A stretch of DNA of 64,000 nucleotides from Musa acuminata AAA Group. Taxonomy: Eukaryota; Streptophyta; Magnoliopsida; Zingiberales; Musaceae. Below the pieces are notes generated by a model. That model saw only the letters and a program-made list of their open reading frames with translations. It was not told the origin of the DNA and searched no databases. The stretch is from positions 34,843,501 through 34,907,500 of the forward strand of contig NC_088339.1 in NCBI RefSeq assembly GCF_036884655.1, read 5' to 3'. Of the stretch, positions 51,159 to 63,840 are shown in pieces (the first letter of the stretch is position 1; each line of letters opens with the position of its first letter). Made by a program: the position numbers and the translations under genes.

Positions 51159-52431
51159 CGATGGGGAAGCGTGCCATCTGATGTGGTGCCGGCATGTTAA
51201 TGTGAAACAGATGCAGTTTATGCCATGGTATGTACCTGATTTCAAATGTATCAGAGGTGCAGTGAGTTATTAAATCTCATCTCATGAATCCTGTGATCAT
51301 GTTTGATGACGCTCAAATAAGGATCATTTTCCTCTCTCTTTTTTGTCACTCATCAGCATTGTTAAGGTTGATTCTGACATGATCCTTTTGGCTCATCATC
51401 ATCAGGATCATTTTCCTGTCTTTCCTCGTGCAGCCATATTGTTTTTTCCTTCTGTGCGACACAGGGATTAAGTAATAATCTGTAACGATGAAAGCCAGTA
51501 AATAGAAATGGCATCTGTATTCAATCAACACCACAATAAGTAGAAATGAGTGTTCTTTAACATCATCTTTTAATTGGTTTTTCATCGACTCAGGAAAAAG
51601 AAGCAACCGAGTCTTACAACCCCCAACCTGCCGCTCGCCGAACACGCCGTGGATTATTGTCGTACGCATTCTGTAAGTCAATTTGTCTGATTGCGTCTCC
51701 TCGAGACACGCATAACAACATCATTCGTGCACTTGGTAGGAGGGATTTGATTTTGAGCCAACAGCTTTATTTATGCCAATAGACTTTGATTCTTTCCTAG
51801 TACGTACGCATCCTTCTTACATGTCTTGGAAAGGCAACCTCCACGAGAACTATTCATGATCAAGTCAACCCGTTCTGTACGATTGATAACGAGCAAATTT
51901 TGTTGATACATCAATAAATAAACGGCGAATTTTCCGGGAAAAGCCATCAGCTGGTCATATTCTCCTTGTACGTGTGGATTCATTCCAAGGAGAAGTCTCA
52001 ATGGTATCGCTTTGCATCAGAAGATCAATTAATATTCTATATATCATAGAAGCAAGAGGTGGAACCAAGGGGGTGGCTCCGGATGCTCTTAACACTCCAC
52101 GCGAATCGAGGGATCCAATTCTAATTAAAGATATATGATGGAGAGTCTCGGCCCGTAGCAACTCATCAGGATCTAGATTTCATTTACCAACCCTGAAGAG
52201 GAGCGCAATGTTTTTTCTAAGTTCTTCGACCTTGGGAAACCTCACCCATGAAGTGGAAAGCAAACTATCATTACTCGCACGGAAAGAGGCAACACCAGCA
52301 TTGCTGCACAACCATACCTTGGACTTGGAGAACCAAAGCCATGAATGACATCAAGCAATAAAACGAAAAAGAAGGGGAAATTACCAGTTTAATTGCATGC
52401 CCGTACGAAACAAGCAATATTACCACTGCCA
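51159..52431. other. Intergenic; P450 3' region
   Basis: No supported gene. The stretch just before 52432 would be the 3' flank of the inverted polyketide-synthase fragment; it does not resemble the 3' flank of the intact gene at 7268. Confidence 0.5.
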
Positions 52432-52818
52432 CTAGAGTGGTACGCTGCGGAGCACGACAGTCTCGATGCTGAGCCCCGGTCCAAACCCAAAGAGCTCCCC
52501 CCACTGCAGTCCATCCCCGGTGGTCGCCCGCCCCTCCACCACCGACCGCTTCCTCACCTCATCCATCACGAAATACACGGTGGCGCTCTGCATGTTGCCG
52601 TACTCGGCGAATACATGCCGTGCTGTGCTGAGCTTCTCCGGCAGGAGCCCCAGCTTGGACTCGATGGCGTCGTCCATGATGGCCCAATTTCCCGGGTGCG
52701 CCACCTAGAATACCTCGTTCCAGTCGGTGATGCCCAAGGGCTTGAATGCGTCCGCGAGGCTGTTCCCCGATGTTGTCGGCGATGATCATGGGCAGCTGGT
52801 TGAAGAAGTGGACGGTCG
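52432..52818 (-). pseudogene. Truncated, inverted copy of the type III polyketide synthase 3' end
   Basis: About 387 bp match the last third of the intact gene (from about 6893 to its stop) at roughly 97-98% identity by eye. Differences seen: a one-base insertion in the ADNIGNS region (frameshift), TGG to TAG (nonsense) just before AHPGNW, a 3-bp insertion giving MDDAIES, Thr to Ala, Val to Glu in QWGELFGF, and TAA to TAG at the stop. Similarity ends abruptly at the stop codon and near the codons for GLTF. No exon 1, promoter or catalytic Cys164 is present, so it cannot make enzyme. The source may be the 5.9-kb gene or an unseen paralogue. Confidence 0.93.
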
Positions 52819-53399
52819 GTCTTGTTTTCACAAGCATATGGGAAGTTGCAATCCGATTTTGATTATGTAATAAAATCTTTTATAATTTATTATAAAATTT
52901 TAGATTTGAATCTCACATCTATAATTTATTATAAATCGATTTTGATTAAAAAGGAAGCCCTAATCTTGCTAGTATTTTCATCTGTGTGCAGTGTGTTTAT
53001 TCGTTCAGGGGTTTTACATTGTTTGGGGATTTATCTGCTAAATCTCTTGACTGGGCCAGATCCGGCCCAAGACAGGTCAGATCTAGGCCACAGACAGCTA
53101 GACCCGTGCCAAAGACAAGCCAGGCCGGAACATCTACGGTCCAGGCCGGACTATGGATGAGCCGTATTCGGCCTGAGAAAGGTCAGATCCAAGCAAGAAC
53201 CAAGCTCTATCGGTCCCAGAGACGGGCCAGGCCGAGCCTTTTTTGGGTCGTATCCTGACCAAAACAGGCCAGCACCACGCCAGAGTTGGGTCAACAAAGA
53301 TCTAGACCCCGGGCACCAATTCGGCCCAAAATTGGGCCGACGTATATGGCTGAGGCGGCACAGACCCGCAACACGCTAACTGGAAACACCTCCCGGTAA
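52819..53399. other. Intergenic, probably transposon-derived
   Basis: It starts with AT-rich direct duplications (ATAATTTATTATAAA near 52878 and 52921), then becomes GC-rich with repeated GGCC/CAGGCC words (53050-53330). No coding gene seen. Confidence 0.45.
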
Positions 53400-54345
53400 G
53401 GTTACTGCGTCACCGATGGGCAACAAAGAGGCCCAAAAAAAAATTTTCGGCATCAAATCCTTGAGATTTTGCGTTCTTATTCTTACCTGCGGTGATTGTA
53501 TCCTACATCTAGATCTGCAATGACACCTGTTTGGGCCGCCCGATTAAGGTCCATCTAATCTCGTGGGTGGCCTTATATAGTATGCGGTCTACAACTACGA
53601 CGCGAGGTTAGCACCAACGGCCCGTGTGGGACCGGGCCGCAGAGATCTATCCGAATGACAAACTCCAACCCGTTAAGTGAGGGTATGAACACGCACATCT
53701 GAACTTACCTTATCTTAGTTTGGCGACGGAGTGTCCCAAAAAAATATTTTTGGCATCAAAACCGTGAGGTTCTTATTCTTATCGCCAATCGCGGTGACCG
53801 GATCCAGTAACATATAACTTGGGCCTGGATGGGCGGCGCCGGCGACAAGGAAAACTGACTAGACGAGAAAGAGGCAGCGGAGGACACATCCACGAGCAGG
53901 ATGATGACGAGGGGAGAGAATAGCTGGAGGAGAAGTAGAAGAGGAAGGAGAAAATAGTTGGGGGCAAATAACAGAGAGAAAAAGTAGCGACCGAGGAGGA
54001 GAAAGGGCAAGGAGCTGAATGGGAAGGAAGAAACTAAAGAATCAGTGGACCGACCCGACTGCACTGTCACCGGCTTCCTCGTCCGTCCCGGTCGCCGCTC
54101 CTCTCCGGCCCGTCTGTGTCTCCGATGCCAATGCTATCGCATAAGTTGGGCCCAAAGGTCGGCCCTTATTCACTTGGCGAAGAAGAAGAAGAAGAAGAAG
54201 GAGAAGAACCAAGTTTGGAAGCCTTAGCCCATGAAAATGGGGTACAAGCGGTCACACGTGAGCTTACCCAGAACCAGTTCGGCGAAAACCCGGCGCCGGG
54301 AAAAACATTTTGGCCTCAAATGCTCCAAGTTACGTGTTCCTATGA
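53400..54345. repeat. Dispersed repeat block, copy 2
   Basis: Same landmark order and orientation as the block at 33.5-34.7 kb: A-run/T-run cores near 53430 and 53727 followed by CATCAAA-CC-TGAG and a CGGTGA motif, then a GA-rich stretch, AAGGAGCTGA (54008), a GTCGCCGCTCCTC stretch (54091) and another core near 54299 followed by GGCCTCAAATGCTC. More diverged and with wider unit spacing than copy 1. The (GAA)n-like tract at 54180-54207 lies inside it. Confidence 0.6.
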
Positions 54346-55773
54346 TTAGTCTCGGTGATCGGACTTTACAGCGACCGTTGAACATCCGCCGCAGCCTGCC
54401 TATGCCCGTCGTCTTGGACGCCAGCTGGACTCGCCGCTCCCGAAGAAGATTAGTGAAGAATGTTGGCGTCGTGATTCGACTTACCACTTGGGATCATCCA
54501 TCGTGCACTCTCTTGGTATTAACCAAGCAGTGCGGTAGATGGTAAGATTAGAAAATGCAGTGGCTTTTTGGAAGGAGAATACGTGTACATATTAAATATC
54601 TAACAGTTTGGAAAAAGAGGAGAAGAAGATAATGGAAGATCATATCGATACGCATCGTCTCCCGTTACATGATTGAATTCTCCTGGCACTCGGAGGAAGG
54701 ATGGGGAGAGACTCCTTGGTAATGTGGTTTTGCATCAAATGTCGTCACAAAACCAACGAAGCACCTGATGCATTTAGAATAAATAGTGCCATCGCCTTTG
54801 CATGCATCCATGGAATCGTGCTAATCTAACCTTTTTTCTTTTTCTTTTTTTGTCAGTAGCGTTGGCTCCCTTTATTCCTTCTGATCCACATTTTTCGAGC
54901 CATTTAATCTGTGATTAACATGGGGCGTCGCTAACTGTGCTGTAGTACATATATGGACATTTTTGATCGACAAACAATTTCAACGCCAACAGGGAGGGTA
55001 GATAGAGGATCGAGCGAGAGGCGGAGGGTAAAGGCGAGAGCTTCTTTTTTGGGATCCGAGCGACTCGTTCTCCGCAATTGTTCGTGTCTCCATCGGATCT
55101 TAGTGCAAAAAAACAAAAAAAATTGATTATGAGCCAATTTTTTTCCCTTGTCTTTCTTGATTTGATAAAAAAGACTGGTTTTTTCCTTTGAAAGCTTTCA
55201 TTTTGTTTTCTGTTCCATGGGATAATCCCTATTCCTCATCGGATCCGAGCTGGAAACGTGTAATCTTGACACGACAGATTTAATTTCTACGCCATTAACG
55301 GGAATCAATCGAGAAATATGAGCTTTTCGTGGTCCTTCAGGAGCCGCCTTTCGATGGAGGAATCTCTATCCCTCCTAGTTCTGTAGGAGGAAAAGGGAGA
55401 GGCGAAAAAAGATGGATTTTTGCCACTCCTTTCTTTCTCTTCGTTGAGGTCTCCCCACCCGCTGTCTCCTTGTCATGCTTGATTGGTATCCATTGGATTA
55501 GATCTTGATTTCCTATTGCTTCAGACTCCAGAGGCATCCGAGTGGCCGTCGCCTCCCGACGGAAGGCTTTGATGAAGATATCTACAAATCTTCCCTGATT
55601 CATGGCGAGAAGAAAAAAGAGAGAAGCAATTCCTTGTTTCGATTTCTCTCTTGACATCTGTTAGATCTTAAAAAAAGCTTACCTTGCAGACTGTTCAAAT
55701 GCCAATGATTTCCTTCTCCCCCCTTTCTCGTCCAGTTAATTGACCCCGCAACTTCTGGTCTGGAAGCCAGGAA
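54346..55773. other. Intergenic; Tubby-like gene promoter and leader
   Basis: No supported gene. The last part probably carries the leader of the Tubby-like gene; a possible 5'UTR splice acceptor (TTACCTTGCAG) ends at 55688. Confidence 0.45.
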
Positions 55774-57661
55774 ATGTCGTTTAAGAGCCTCGTCCGTGAG
55801 TTGAGGGATGGGATTGGGAGCATGTCAAGAAGAGGAGGAGGAGCGATGGAAGGGATGATGACCGCGCACAGCCGAGGATGTGCCCCGCATCCGCAGGAGC
55901 TGGAAGAGCAGCAGCAGCAGGGGAGGTGGGCGAACCTGCCGCCGGAGTTGCTGCTGGATGTGATCCAGAGAGTGGAGGCGAGTGAGGTGGCGTGGCCGGA
56001 GAGGAGGCATGTGCTAGCGTGCGCGGCGGTGTGCCGCTCGTGGCGGAACATCACGAAGGAGGTGGTCAGGTCCCCCGAGCAATGCGGCCAGATCACCTTC
56101 CCTTTCTCCCTCAAGCAGGTCTCTGATCGCCTCAACCCCCTTCCAGATTTGGGATCAAATTTGTGTTGGTTTCGCAATTGTTTTGTGGTGTATAGATCTC
56201 TTTCTTTCCCTGAAAATTTCAATCTTTTCCTGATCGTCTTTGTAATATCTGGTTCTCAATCTGAAATCAGCCCGGGCCACGAGATCACCCGATTCAGTGC
56301 TTTATAAGGAGGGAGAGAGCGACGTCGACCTTCTGCTTGTACCTGGGTCTGACCCCCTGTAAGCAATTCCTTTCTCTGCCTCATTGCTTGCTTCTTAGGA
56401 TCTACGGTGGTTAACTCAATTGCTTCAGTAATTTGGACTATTCACATATTATGGCAATGTGATCGGAGATGATTCAGAGATGGGCTTTCTTCATCTCATT
56501 CTTTCTCCACCCAGTTTACAGAAATTTCTGAATCTATACGTAATTTCCTTTTTTATATCACCGCTTGAAGATTTCTTCCATCAATTTCTGAATGCTTCTT
56601 AGTTTATCATATCGGTGAATCATCATGAAACAAGTCTCAAGGACAGTGATCTCAGTTTTCTGCGACGGCAAGTGTCACTTGGGATCAAGTGTCACAAATT
56701 GTCATGCATCCTGTTATTCTGCTCTATAGATGATTTTTTTTCTAATGCTGTTGACAAACTCTGATAACTGCAGCACTGCAGGGGCAGAGTGACAAGCTTT
56801 TGTTGGCAGCCCACAAGATCAGACGTGCAACGAGCACCAACTTTGTGATCTCATTGAATCCTGATGATATCTCTCGAGCTAGCAGTACCTATATTGGAAA
56901 AGCGAGGCAAGTGTTCTCGTCTACTTCACTCTGAATTGCATTATGCTTTCGTTGCCGTTTGTCTTATGGTCTTTTGGATCTCAACCAGGTCAAACTTTCT
57001 GGCAACAAAGTTCACTGTTTATGACAGCGAGCCTCCTTATGATGCTGCAGTTTCTTCAAGCAATCGTTCAAATCGAAGGATTCATTCTAGGCAAGTGTCC
57101 CCGAGAGTACCGGCTGGCAATTACAACATTGCTACCATCTCCTATGAGCTGAACATCTTGCGAACCCGAGGGCCACGAAGAATGCAGTGCATGATGCACT
57201 CGATTCCCATCTCCTCCGTCCAAGAAGGTGGGAGTGTCCCTGCACCCAGCAGTTTCATTCACTCCGTCGATCAACGGCTCTCCAGTTTACCAGTAGTGAA
57301 GGGCAAGGAGCCGGTGATAGGTTTTTCTTCCACCAGTCTCAATGAATCAAATGCACCTGTCCAGATCAATGGAGAACCTCTCATTCTAAAGAATAAAGCC
57401 CCTCGGTGGCATGAGCAGCTTCAGTGCTGGTGCTTGAACTTTAGAGGACGAGTAACAGTGGCTTCTGTCAAGAACTTTCAGCTTGTGGCAGCTGCAGATC
57501 CTTCCTGTCATGTTTCTCCAGCAGAGCAAGAAAAAGTTATTCTTCAGTTTGGTAAAATAGGAAAGGATATTTTCACTATGGATTATCAATATCCACTCTC
57601 TGCATTTCAGGCATTTGCAATTTGCTTGACGAGTTTTGACACTAAGCCAGCATGTGAATGA
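55774..57661 (+). CDS. Tubby-like F-box protein
   Basis: Four coding exons (55774-56118, 56271-56358, 56774-56906, 56989-57661) join in frame to 412 aa, a usual size for plant Tubby-like proteins. Start [20 protein letters not shown] is family-typical. An F-box covers residues about 51-98 ([17 protein letters not shown], then VCRSWRNI), which would bind SKP1-type adaptors. The Tubby domain runs from about 116 to the end ([66 protein letters not shown]). The KARSNF stretch places Lys187 and Arg189 where plant Tubby proteins are reported to bind PIP2 and tether to the plasma membrane. Intron 3 begins GC, not GT (GCGAG/GCAAGT), and splits the Arg189 codon; no nearby GT keeps the frame. The gene looks intact. 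Confidence 0.93.
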
Positions 57662-60304
57662 ACCAGTGAAGGTACAGAGCTTCTTTATTTGTTTTCTTCT
57701 ACATATTTAATTCCTTCATTGACATTATATTCTTCATCTAAGTGACTTCGGTGGCAGACTTCTGTCAAGTTCGAGATCTTGGAGGAGGAAGTGGTTGTCT
57801 TTACTAAATGTTACTCATCTCACACAATGCTTGTAAGATGTTTTATGCTTTCCCATATCAACCACCTTGTCTTGTGACTAATTCTGTCCTCTTTTGGCTG
57901 ATCAAGGAAGTTGATTCATAAATTTTATATATAGTGTGCCTGCCTCATGTATACATAATCATATTGACGGAAAAAATGATTCTTATATGTTTAATGGTGA
58001 AGTAATTAAAGTTGCCATCAAAGTTCATGTATGATCATTTACCAATTCCTTCTTGGTATATTCTGGAACATGTGAACACTTAGTCTATAGATGCCATCTT
58101 AGTTGGTCATAATCCTCATCAAAGTTATACAAAGTCATATTAATGAGAATTTTCATATTTCTCCTGATATCCCTCGAATGATGACAGAAAAGTCCTTTGG
58201 TGTATCTTGTCAAAGCTTGGATTGATTTCGTCTGGTCCTTGTACTTAATAGGCTTAGTTGGTTTGCTGGATAAAATCAAGTGAACTGTGATCTTCTTGGC
58301 TGCAAGTGCCCTTATAACATCATGAGTTATTGGTGGTTTGCACATTGCTACTAGCACTTGTTTGTGACCAGTGGAACTTCATTACCTGCCTGCTGTGATC
58401 TCTCCCTTAGAGTTTCATACTTATATTGTCACTTTCTTCACCTGTCTGCTTATCACTCTTGTTTACTTTCTGAAAGCCTGCATTTTTCAATATCTAGTAT
58501 CCGAGGTACATGGATGGATGCAAGGCATGGTCTGTACCTGCATGTTGTGAGTACCAAGTATGTAGCTTATGGGTCCAATTGATCGGAACCTCAAAACTCT
58601 TGAAACATGTGGAATATCGGACATCAGCTTTGCATGCGCTTTTCCTCTTAAACCATTCATATGTTCCTGCTTATCAACTGTCGCTTCTCCCAGGGTTTGA
58701 TTACGATATATTCAGTATTATATTATTGCGAACTCCTCGTTTGAATTATATGAAGGTTTTGTTTGTTGGTGCGCTTCTGGATCTTCTTTCACATTGGCTC
58801 TAGCTTTTGCTTCTGAATCTTGGCTGCTAGGATACATCAAGCCTGTTATGGTTGTTCTTCTTCCAGCATTTGCTGTAGTTGAGGTATTTGACCACTTGTC
58901 ACTGATGCTGAGGATGAAAATCAAGGATGGGGTTGATGAGTGTACTATATTAACTCCTGCTTAAGTATTTTGATCCGTGGTTGAAGAATAAAAATAGAGT
59001 TATTGGTTAGTTAGCGCATCAGAGTCGACCTAACATTTGGGTAAGGATCTCCATATCAGATTCTTTTATGTCATCCGTTAATTAATCCAATCATTTTTCG
59101 CATGAGTGCTCATTTGTTTCTCCGAAATGGTCACACAGTACTGTTGCCCATCTTATATAGTAGTGCTAATTGTTGTTCTACCATGACAATTCAATGATAT
59201 CACTTTGTTACATCCTTAGTAGAGACTGCCTGAGCTGCAACACCCAAGCAATACTCATTTGAAAGCCAAGACCTTAACTTGATATGATCCATAAATGACC
59301 TGCATAAAAAAAAAAAAAATTAGAAAGGTGAACGTGCGGATAATATGTCATCATCACATACGAAAATGACAAAATAACAAGGATTGTAAGCAACTAGTAT
59401 TTATTAGGCACAAAAAACTCTTGAAAACAAACATAACATATTAGGCACAAAAAAACTCTTGAAAACAAACTTAACAAGCACACACAAAGAAAGTTTCTAA
59501 CGCAGATGCAACCTAATAAATACTATCGACCCTTTTGTCATCCAAACACAATATTGGTACACTTATGTCAACCAATATTCCCCTAACACTTTTGTCAACC
59601 AAAAAATTGGTACACTAAAAACGTTGTATCATCTTTTAGACACAACTAAGCCCTATCGACCCTGATGCCACCAAGGGTTCTAAAGTGTTGAAATAGCTGA
59701 CATTTTGCATTGCAACACCGTCGACCCCCCGTGACACATAAGAAGGGAGCTGTTTGGGCTTTCCTTCACCTTCGTGCAATGTTGCATAATCTAAAATATT
59801 TGAGTTTTACATGACAGAAATATAAAATAAAAACATTGACAACCAACAAAAATAGAGTTGACTATAGTAAATTCTTCCTAGTACATGATGCCTAACTAAA
59901 ATCACTCGAAAACACTGGAAACCGACAAAAAAAAAAAAAAGAATAAAAAAAAGGGTCATAAACCTGCATTGAACACCTTAACAAGGTTACTCCATGACAC
60001 TTGGCCTAACTACCAACAAGCTTATATGATTCGTGTAAACCCCAAAAAGAAATCTAGCACCTCTATTCATCAAGATGATGATCCGGCCATTTATTCATGT
60101 ATCAAATGTTTACTACGATCACAATCTATCAACTCCAAGAATACCAAAAAAAGGCTTGCTACCCATTAGCATTCACGCATCCGCATAACAGATGAAGAAA
60201 TGCATGATCTACAGCTTGTACAAAATGAAACGCCTGTAAATATATAGATATAGTGAAAACAGCTGTTCTTCCTAAGATAATCTCATCTCGGGCCACATTA
60301 ATAT
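57662..60304. other. Intergenic; Tubby-like 3'UTR, then no supported gene
   Basis: A possible 3'UTR intron lies between AAG/GTACAG (about 57670) and GGCAG/ACTTC (about 57757). Further on are oligo-A runs (59308, 59925) and a tandem duplication of about 42 bp near 59403-59470 (TTAGGCACAAAAAACTCTTG, twice). Short frames at 58085-58924 are not recognised. Confidence 0.5.
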
Positions 60305-63300
60305 CTATCGTGACTTGCCACCCCTCCTCCTCGTTGAAGACTTCCGACGAGGCATCGATTGAGCTACCATGAGTGCAGCCCTGATGGGCTTGACATGCAA
60401 AGCCCTGTTATTGCATGTGATCATATATCCTCTTTGCATCTTCCAACAGCCCACCTGCCAGAAGACCAGGTAACAAGTTTTCCTCTACTCCAACATTCTA
60501 AAGAGACATGCAAGCCTTCTCCTGACATGTCCTTGAGTACATGTCGCAGAGGCTAACATGAATCTCAAATGGCCCTTCACCCTTCTTTGTTAATTTGCTA
60601 AACAGGCCTTCTGCCGCATTCACTAGCTGTCATCTGCCCAACCAGTCCACCAGAATACTGTATGTCGCTATCCCTGGTTGGAAACCATCCTTCTCAAGAG
60701 TTCGCAGCAGGTCCAAGGCCTTGTCCAAGAGGTTCTTCTTCACATAGCCCGTAATCATGCTGGCAGCGCATCTGTCATCTGGCTTGTGGCCAGATTTAAT
60801 CATGTGATCAAAGTGGCACCGTGCCTGGTCAGGATCACCTGCCTGTCCATAGGCCTCCACAAGCATGGTAAACAACTCCAAGGTTGGCTGGACTCCTGCA
60901 AACTGCATGGTGTCCATAATTCTGTGCTCCATCAACTTGGCCATGCTCCATGAATGCTTTCGAGGGCTCCATGTATATCTCTTTCGTGGATTTCATGTCT
61001 CTCGACTCCATTTCCCTCACCAGTGCCTCCCCTTGCTTTGGGAGGCCAGCCTTCACATAAGCTGCAATCATTGATCTGTAAGCCTTCCTTCCTCGCCTTG
61101 CTATAGCTATGAACTAATACAAGGGAAGTGAGAATATCTGGCACGATGCCGCTTTCAGTCATCTTCTGTAGAATTCTCTCAGCATCTTTAAAGTAATCTA
61201 CCTTACCATGTGCATCAATTAGCTTTGAGTAATCACGAATACCTGTCTCAAAAGATTCCATAGTCAAGAGGAGTTCAGTGACCTGCAAATGTCAGGCAAA
61301 TTGCAAGATGCATATCAGTAATCGAATCTCAGCTCAGTAAAGGCTTCTACATTTGCAAAATGGGATGCGACGCATGCAAATTGGCATAGAACACACTCAA
61401 AAAATTAAGAATGGAAGCATACTTCAAATTCAAATTTGTTGGATCTTAATTTCGATGACAATACAACTTGATTATTCACCAATAAAGTCTGACATTTAAA
61501 TTGAAATATTCAAACTATAAGATCCCGCTGCCTCAACTCATATGTACAGGATCTAGATTGATGAATGAAGGTCACTGCAGATATACAAAACGCAAACAAA
61601 GAAGGAAAACTGTCTGCAGACTGCAGAGAATAGATGTATTCACCTAATCATATAAATCATCTTATGCATCTGCATTTTACAATATAGATTTCACTTTTCT
61701 TTCTTCTTCTCCAAACATCAATCCATGCAAGATAGACAAATATCTCTGCAACTTTTATTGGTTACATCATCAAAGTGCTCCTCTATTCCAGTCACATCAT
61801 AAATTTAATGGGAAATCAGTGCTCGAGTAGGATACTTCAACGTCCAGCTGAATGTTTTTGCCACATTGTGCTGCATTCTTTAACCGATCATCTGAATTAC
61901 TAGAACCTTCAGATCTTCCAAGTATCATTCACGACCTCTTTATCAAAGTTAGCTAATACTTTATTGATGCACCATAGTCTACCGATGGACAGTCTGCAAA
62001 GATGATATCTGCTATGGACCAATCGACTAGTATCTTAGGGTTCTGGAAGTGGAAGGTGCTAAGAAAGAAAATAATAAAGACGAATTGGAGAGGGATAATG
62101 CTACATAAACATAGATTAAGTTAAATATATGGGATAAAGCCTTATAAAAGACATTCATGAAAACAATTTATTCCACTTACGGCCATAGAGAACTAGGGAG
62201 ATTTTGAGTGAATGGTAAGCCATGCAGAGCATCTAGGTTATGCGTTCAATGCTTCCTGTCATTCTTAGACCAGAGGTAACAGGACTTCCAGAATTCTGAT
62301 GAGAGAGAGAGGTTGACTTGAAGATAGAGGAAAAAAAGGCATGAGAGGAAAAGCAGAGTCAGAGAAAGAAAAGAAAGATGAAGAAGAGTCTGTAGAGTGA
62401 GGGGGACAATGAAGGAAAGTAAAGAAAAAAAAAAGGGAGAGACTCGGAGATAGAGATCTTGAAGCGTGAAACAGTTGGTGTGGTTGACACCTGCTATCCC
62501 TCTGTCGCTGCCGGTCCATCACAAGTAAGAGGAACTACTGGGATGGGTGAAGGACAGAGGAATAAGAGCTACAACTATCCTCTTGATTTGAGCTAATCTT
62601 CAACAATTAAGTGTATTATGTATGTTTTGAACAAGAACAGAAACATTTAAGATTGGTTCTTTATTTTGATTTCTACAGTATGCAACTTGTTTCTTCAATC
62701 TGGAGAACCCCTAAGGCCTTAAACACCATAAGCATATGACTTTGGTTGATCATAGCTGCACATTGCACAAATAGAAGCATGCCAATTAAGATCCTATATT
62801 ATTAGCGAAAGAGATAACCTAAATAACAATTATCCAAGATAAGCCTTCATTAACATATGCAAGATTTCTATGCCAGAGCGAATGTGTGTCTAAGTAAATA
62901 AAATTGTATGAACTGACCTTTAAATATAAATCCACATTTCGCTCCTTAATTCTATCAAGCAATGCTAGCCTCTTTGGCTGGAGGAACTCCTTCCAGTCCG
63001 CCACCAATGGTGGTAGATCATCCCTCTTTGCCTTCAAAGAAAGGATCCTCTCCTCGATCTCGTTACACTTTTCTTCTACAGGCTGCAACTCCTCAGGCAC
63101 AAAATGCTTCTCAGCCTCCGCCACCTTTATACCACCTCCGCCCATTTGGGGGTCCGACAAATCCAGCCCATAAATCGTGTACTTGAACTTCCCCTTCCTC
63201 TGTGGAAAAGCTGCCACTCTTGACGCTCCACCTTTCTCATCCGCCAAAGAGACACTCCTTGCATCAGTTGGAGAGTTTAGAAACGCTCCTTTCTGTCGAT

Positions 63301-63840
63301 CTTCTTGCTTCTGAGCTTGTTCCCGCAACTCATCCAGGCTCCGGCAAAACTCGACCTCATCTAACTATTTCTCTCGCCCGTTTGAACCGAAGTTCTCTCG
63401 AAGCAAGGACCCCCGGATGCCGATGTCCCCTGCGAAGCGAATCGGCACATCTCCTTGACCTCATCGCAATGGAGGTATTTCTTGAGCTCCTTCCTCATCC
63501 GATCCCTTTGCATCGCCTCGTGCACCGAGTTACTCACTTCCACGGTTCCTGGCTGAGATCCACAGGGGGTCCTCGGCGTCAGCGCCAGGCTCCATCGAGG
63601 CGACAACTTTCTGGCAAACGACGAGAAGCATGACGTCGAGGGTATGTCTCGGGAGGGCCCGGTAGCCGCCGGCGAGCTAGGGATGGATGGCCCACGCGAA
63701 ACGGGAAAGGAAATCGTTCGTGCGGCCGTCCTGGTCGTCGCCTCCATGGGCTTGGGTTTCTGCCGGAGGGATCGACGGGAGAACTCGCGAGGGGCTTGGT
63801 TGGGCAAGAGTGACGCTCGGGGGGATCGGAGATAGGCCAT
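60305..63840 (-). pseudogene. Pentatricopeptide-repeat (PPR) protein gene, broken
   Basis: Minus strand. The N-terminal part starts at MAYLRSPRASLLPNQ (63840), Arg/Ser-rich like an organelle-targeting peptide. The frame shifts near 63365, where VEFCRSLDELREQAQ continues in another frame. Exon 2 ends at 62918 (YLK/GTCAGT); exon 3 starts at 61282 (CAG/GTCACTGAA). P-class PPR units follow (GIRDYSKLIDAHGKVDYFKD, AYRSMIAAYVKAGLPKQGEA, VQPTLELFTMLVEAYGQAGD, DDRCAASMITGYVKKNLLDK), but frameshifts occur near 61090 and 60918. A TGA near 60630 interrupts after LVDWLGR, with more stops downstream. The original basic C-terminus (PRRKSSTRRRGGKSR) still ends at 60305. PPR proteins bind organelle RNA. As read it cannot give a full protein; assembly error is possible but the neighbouring genes are clean. 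Confidence 0.8.
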
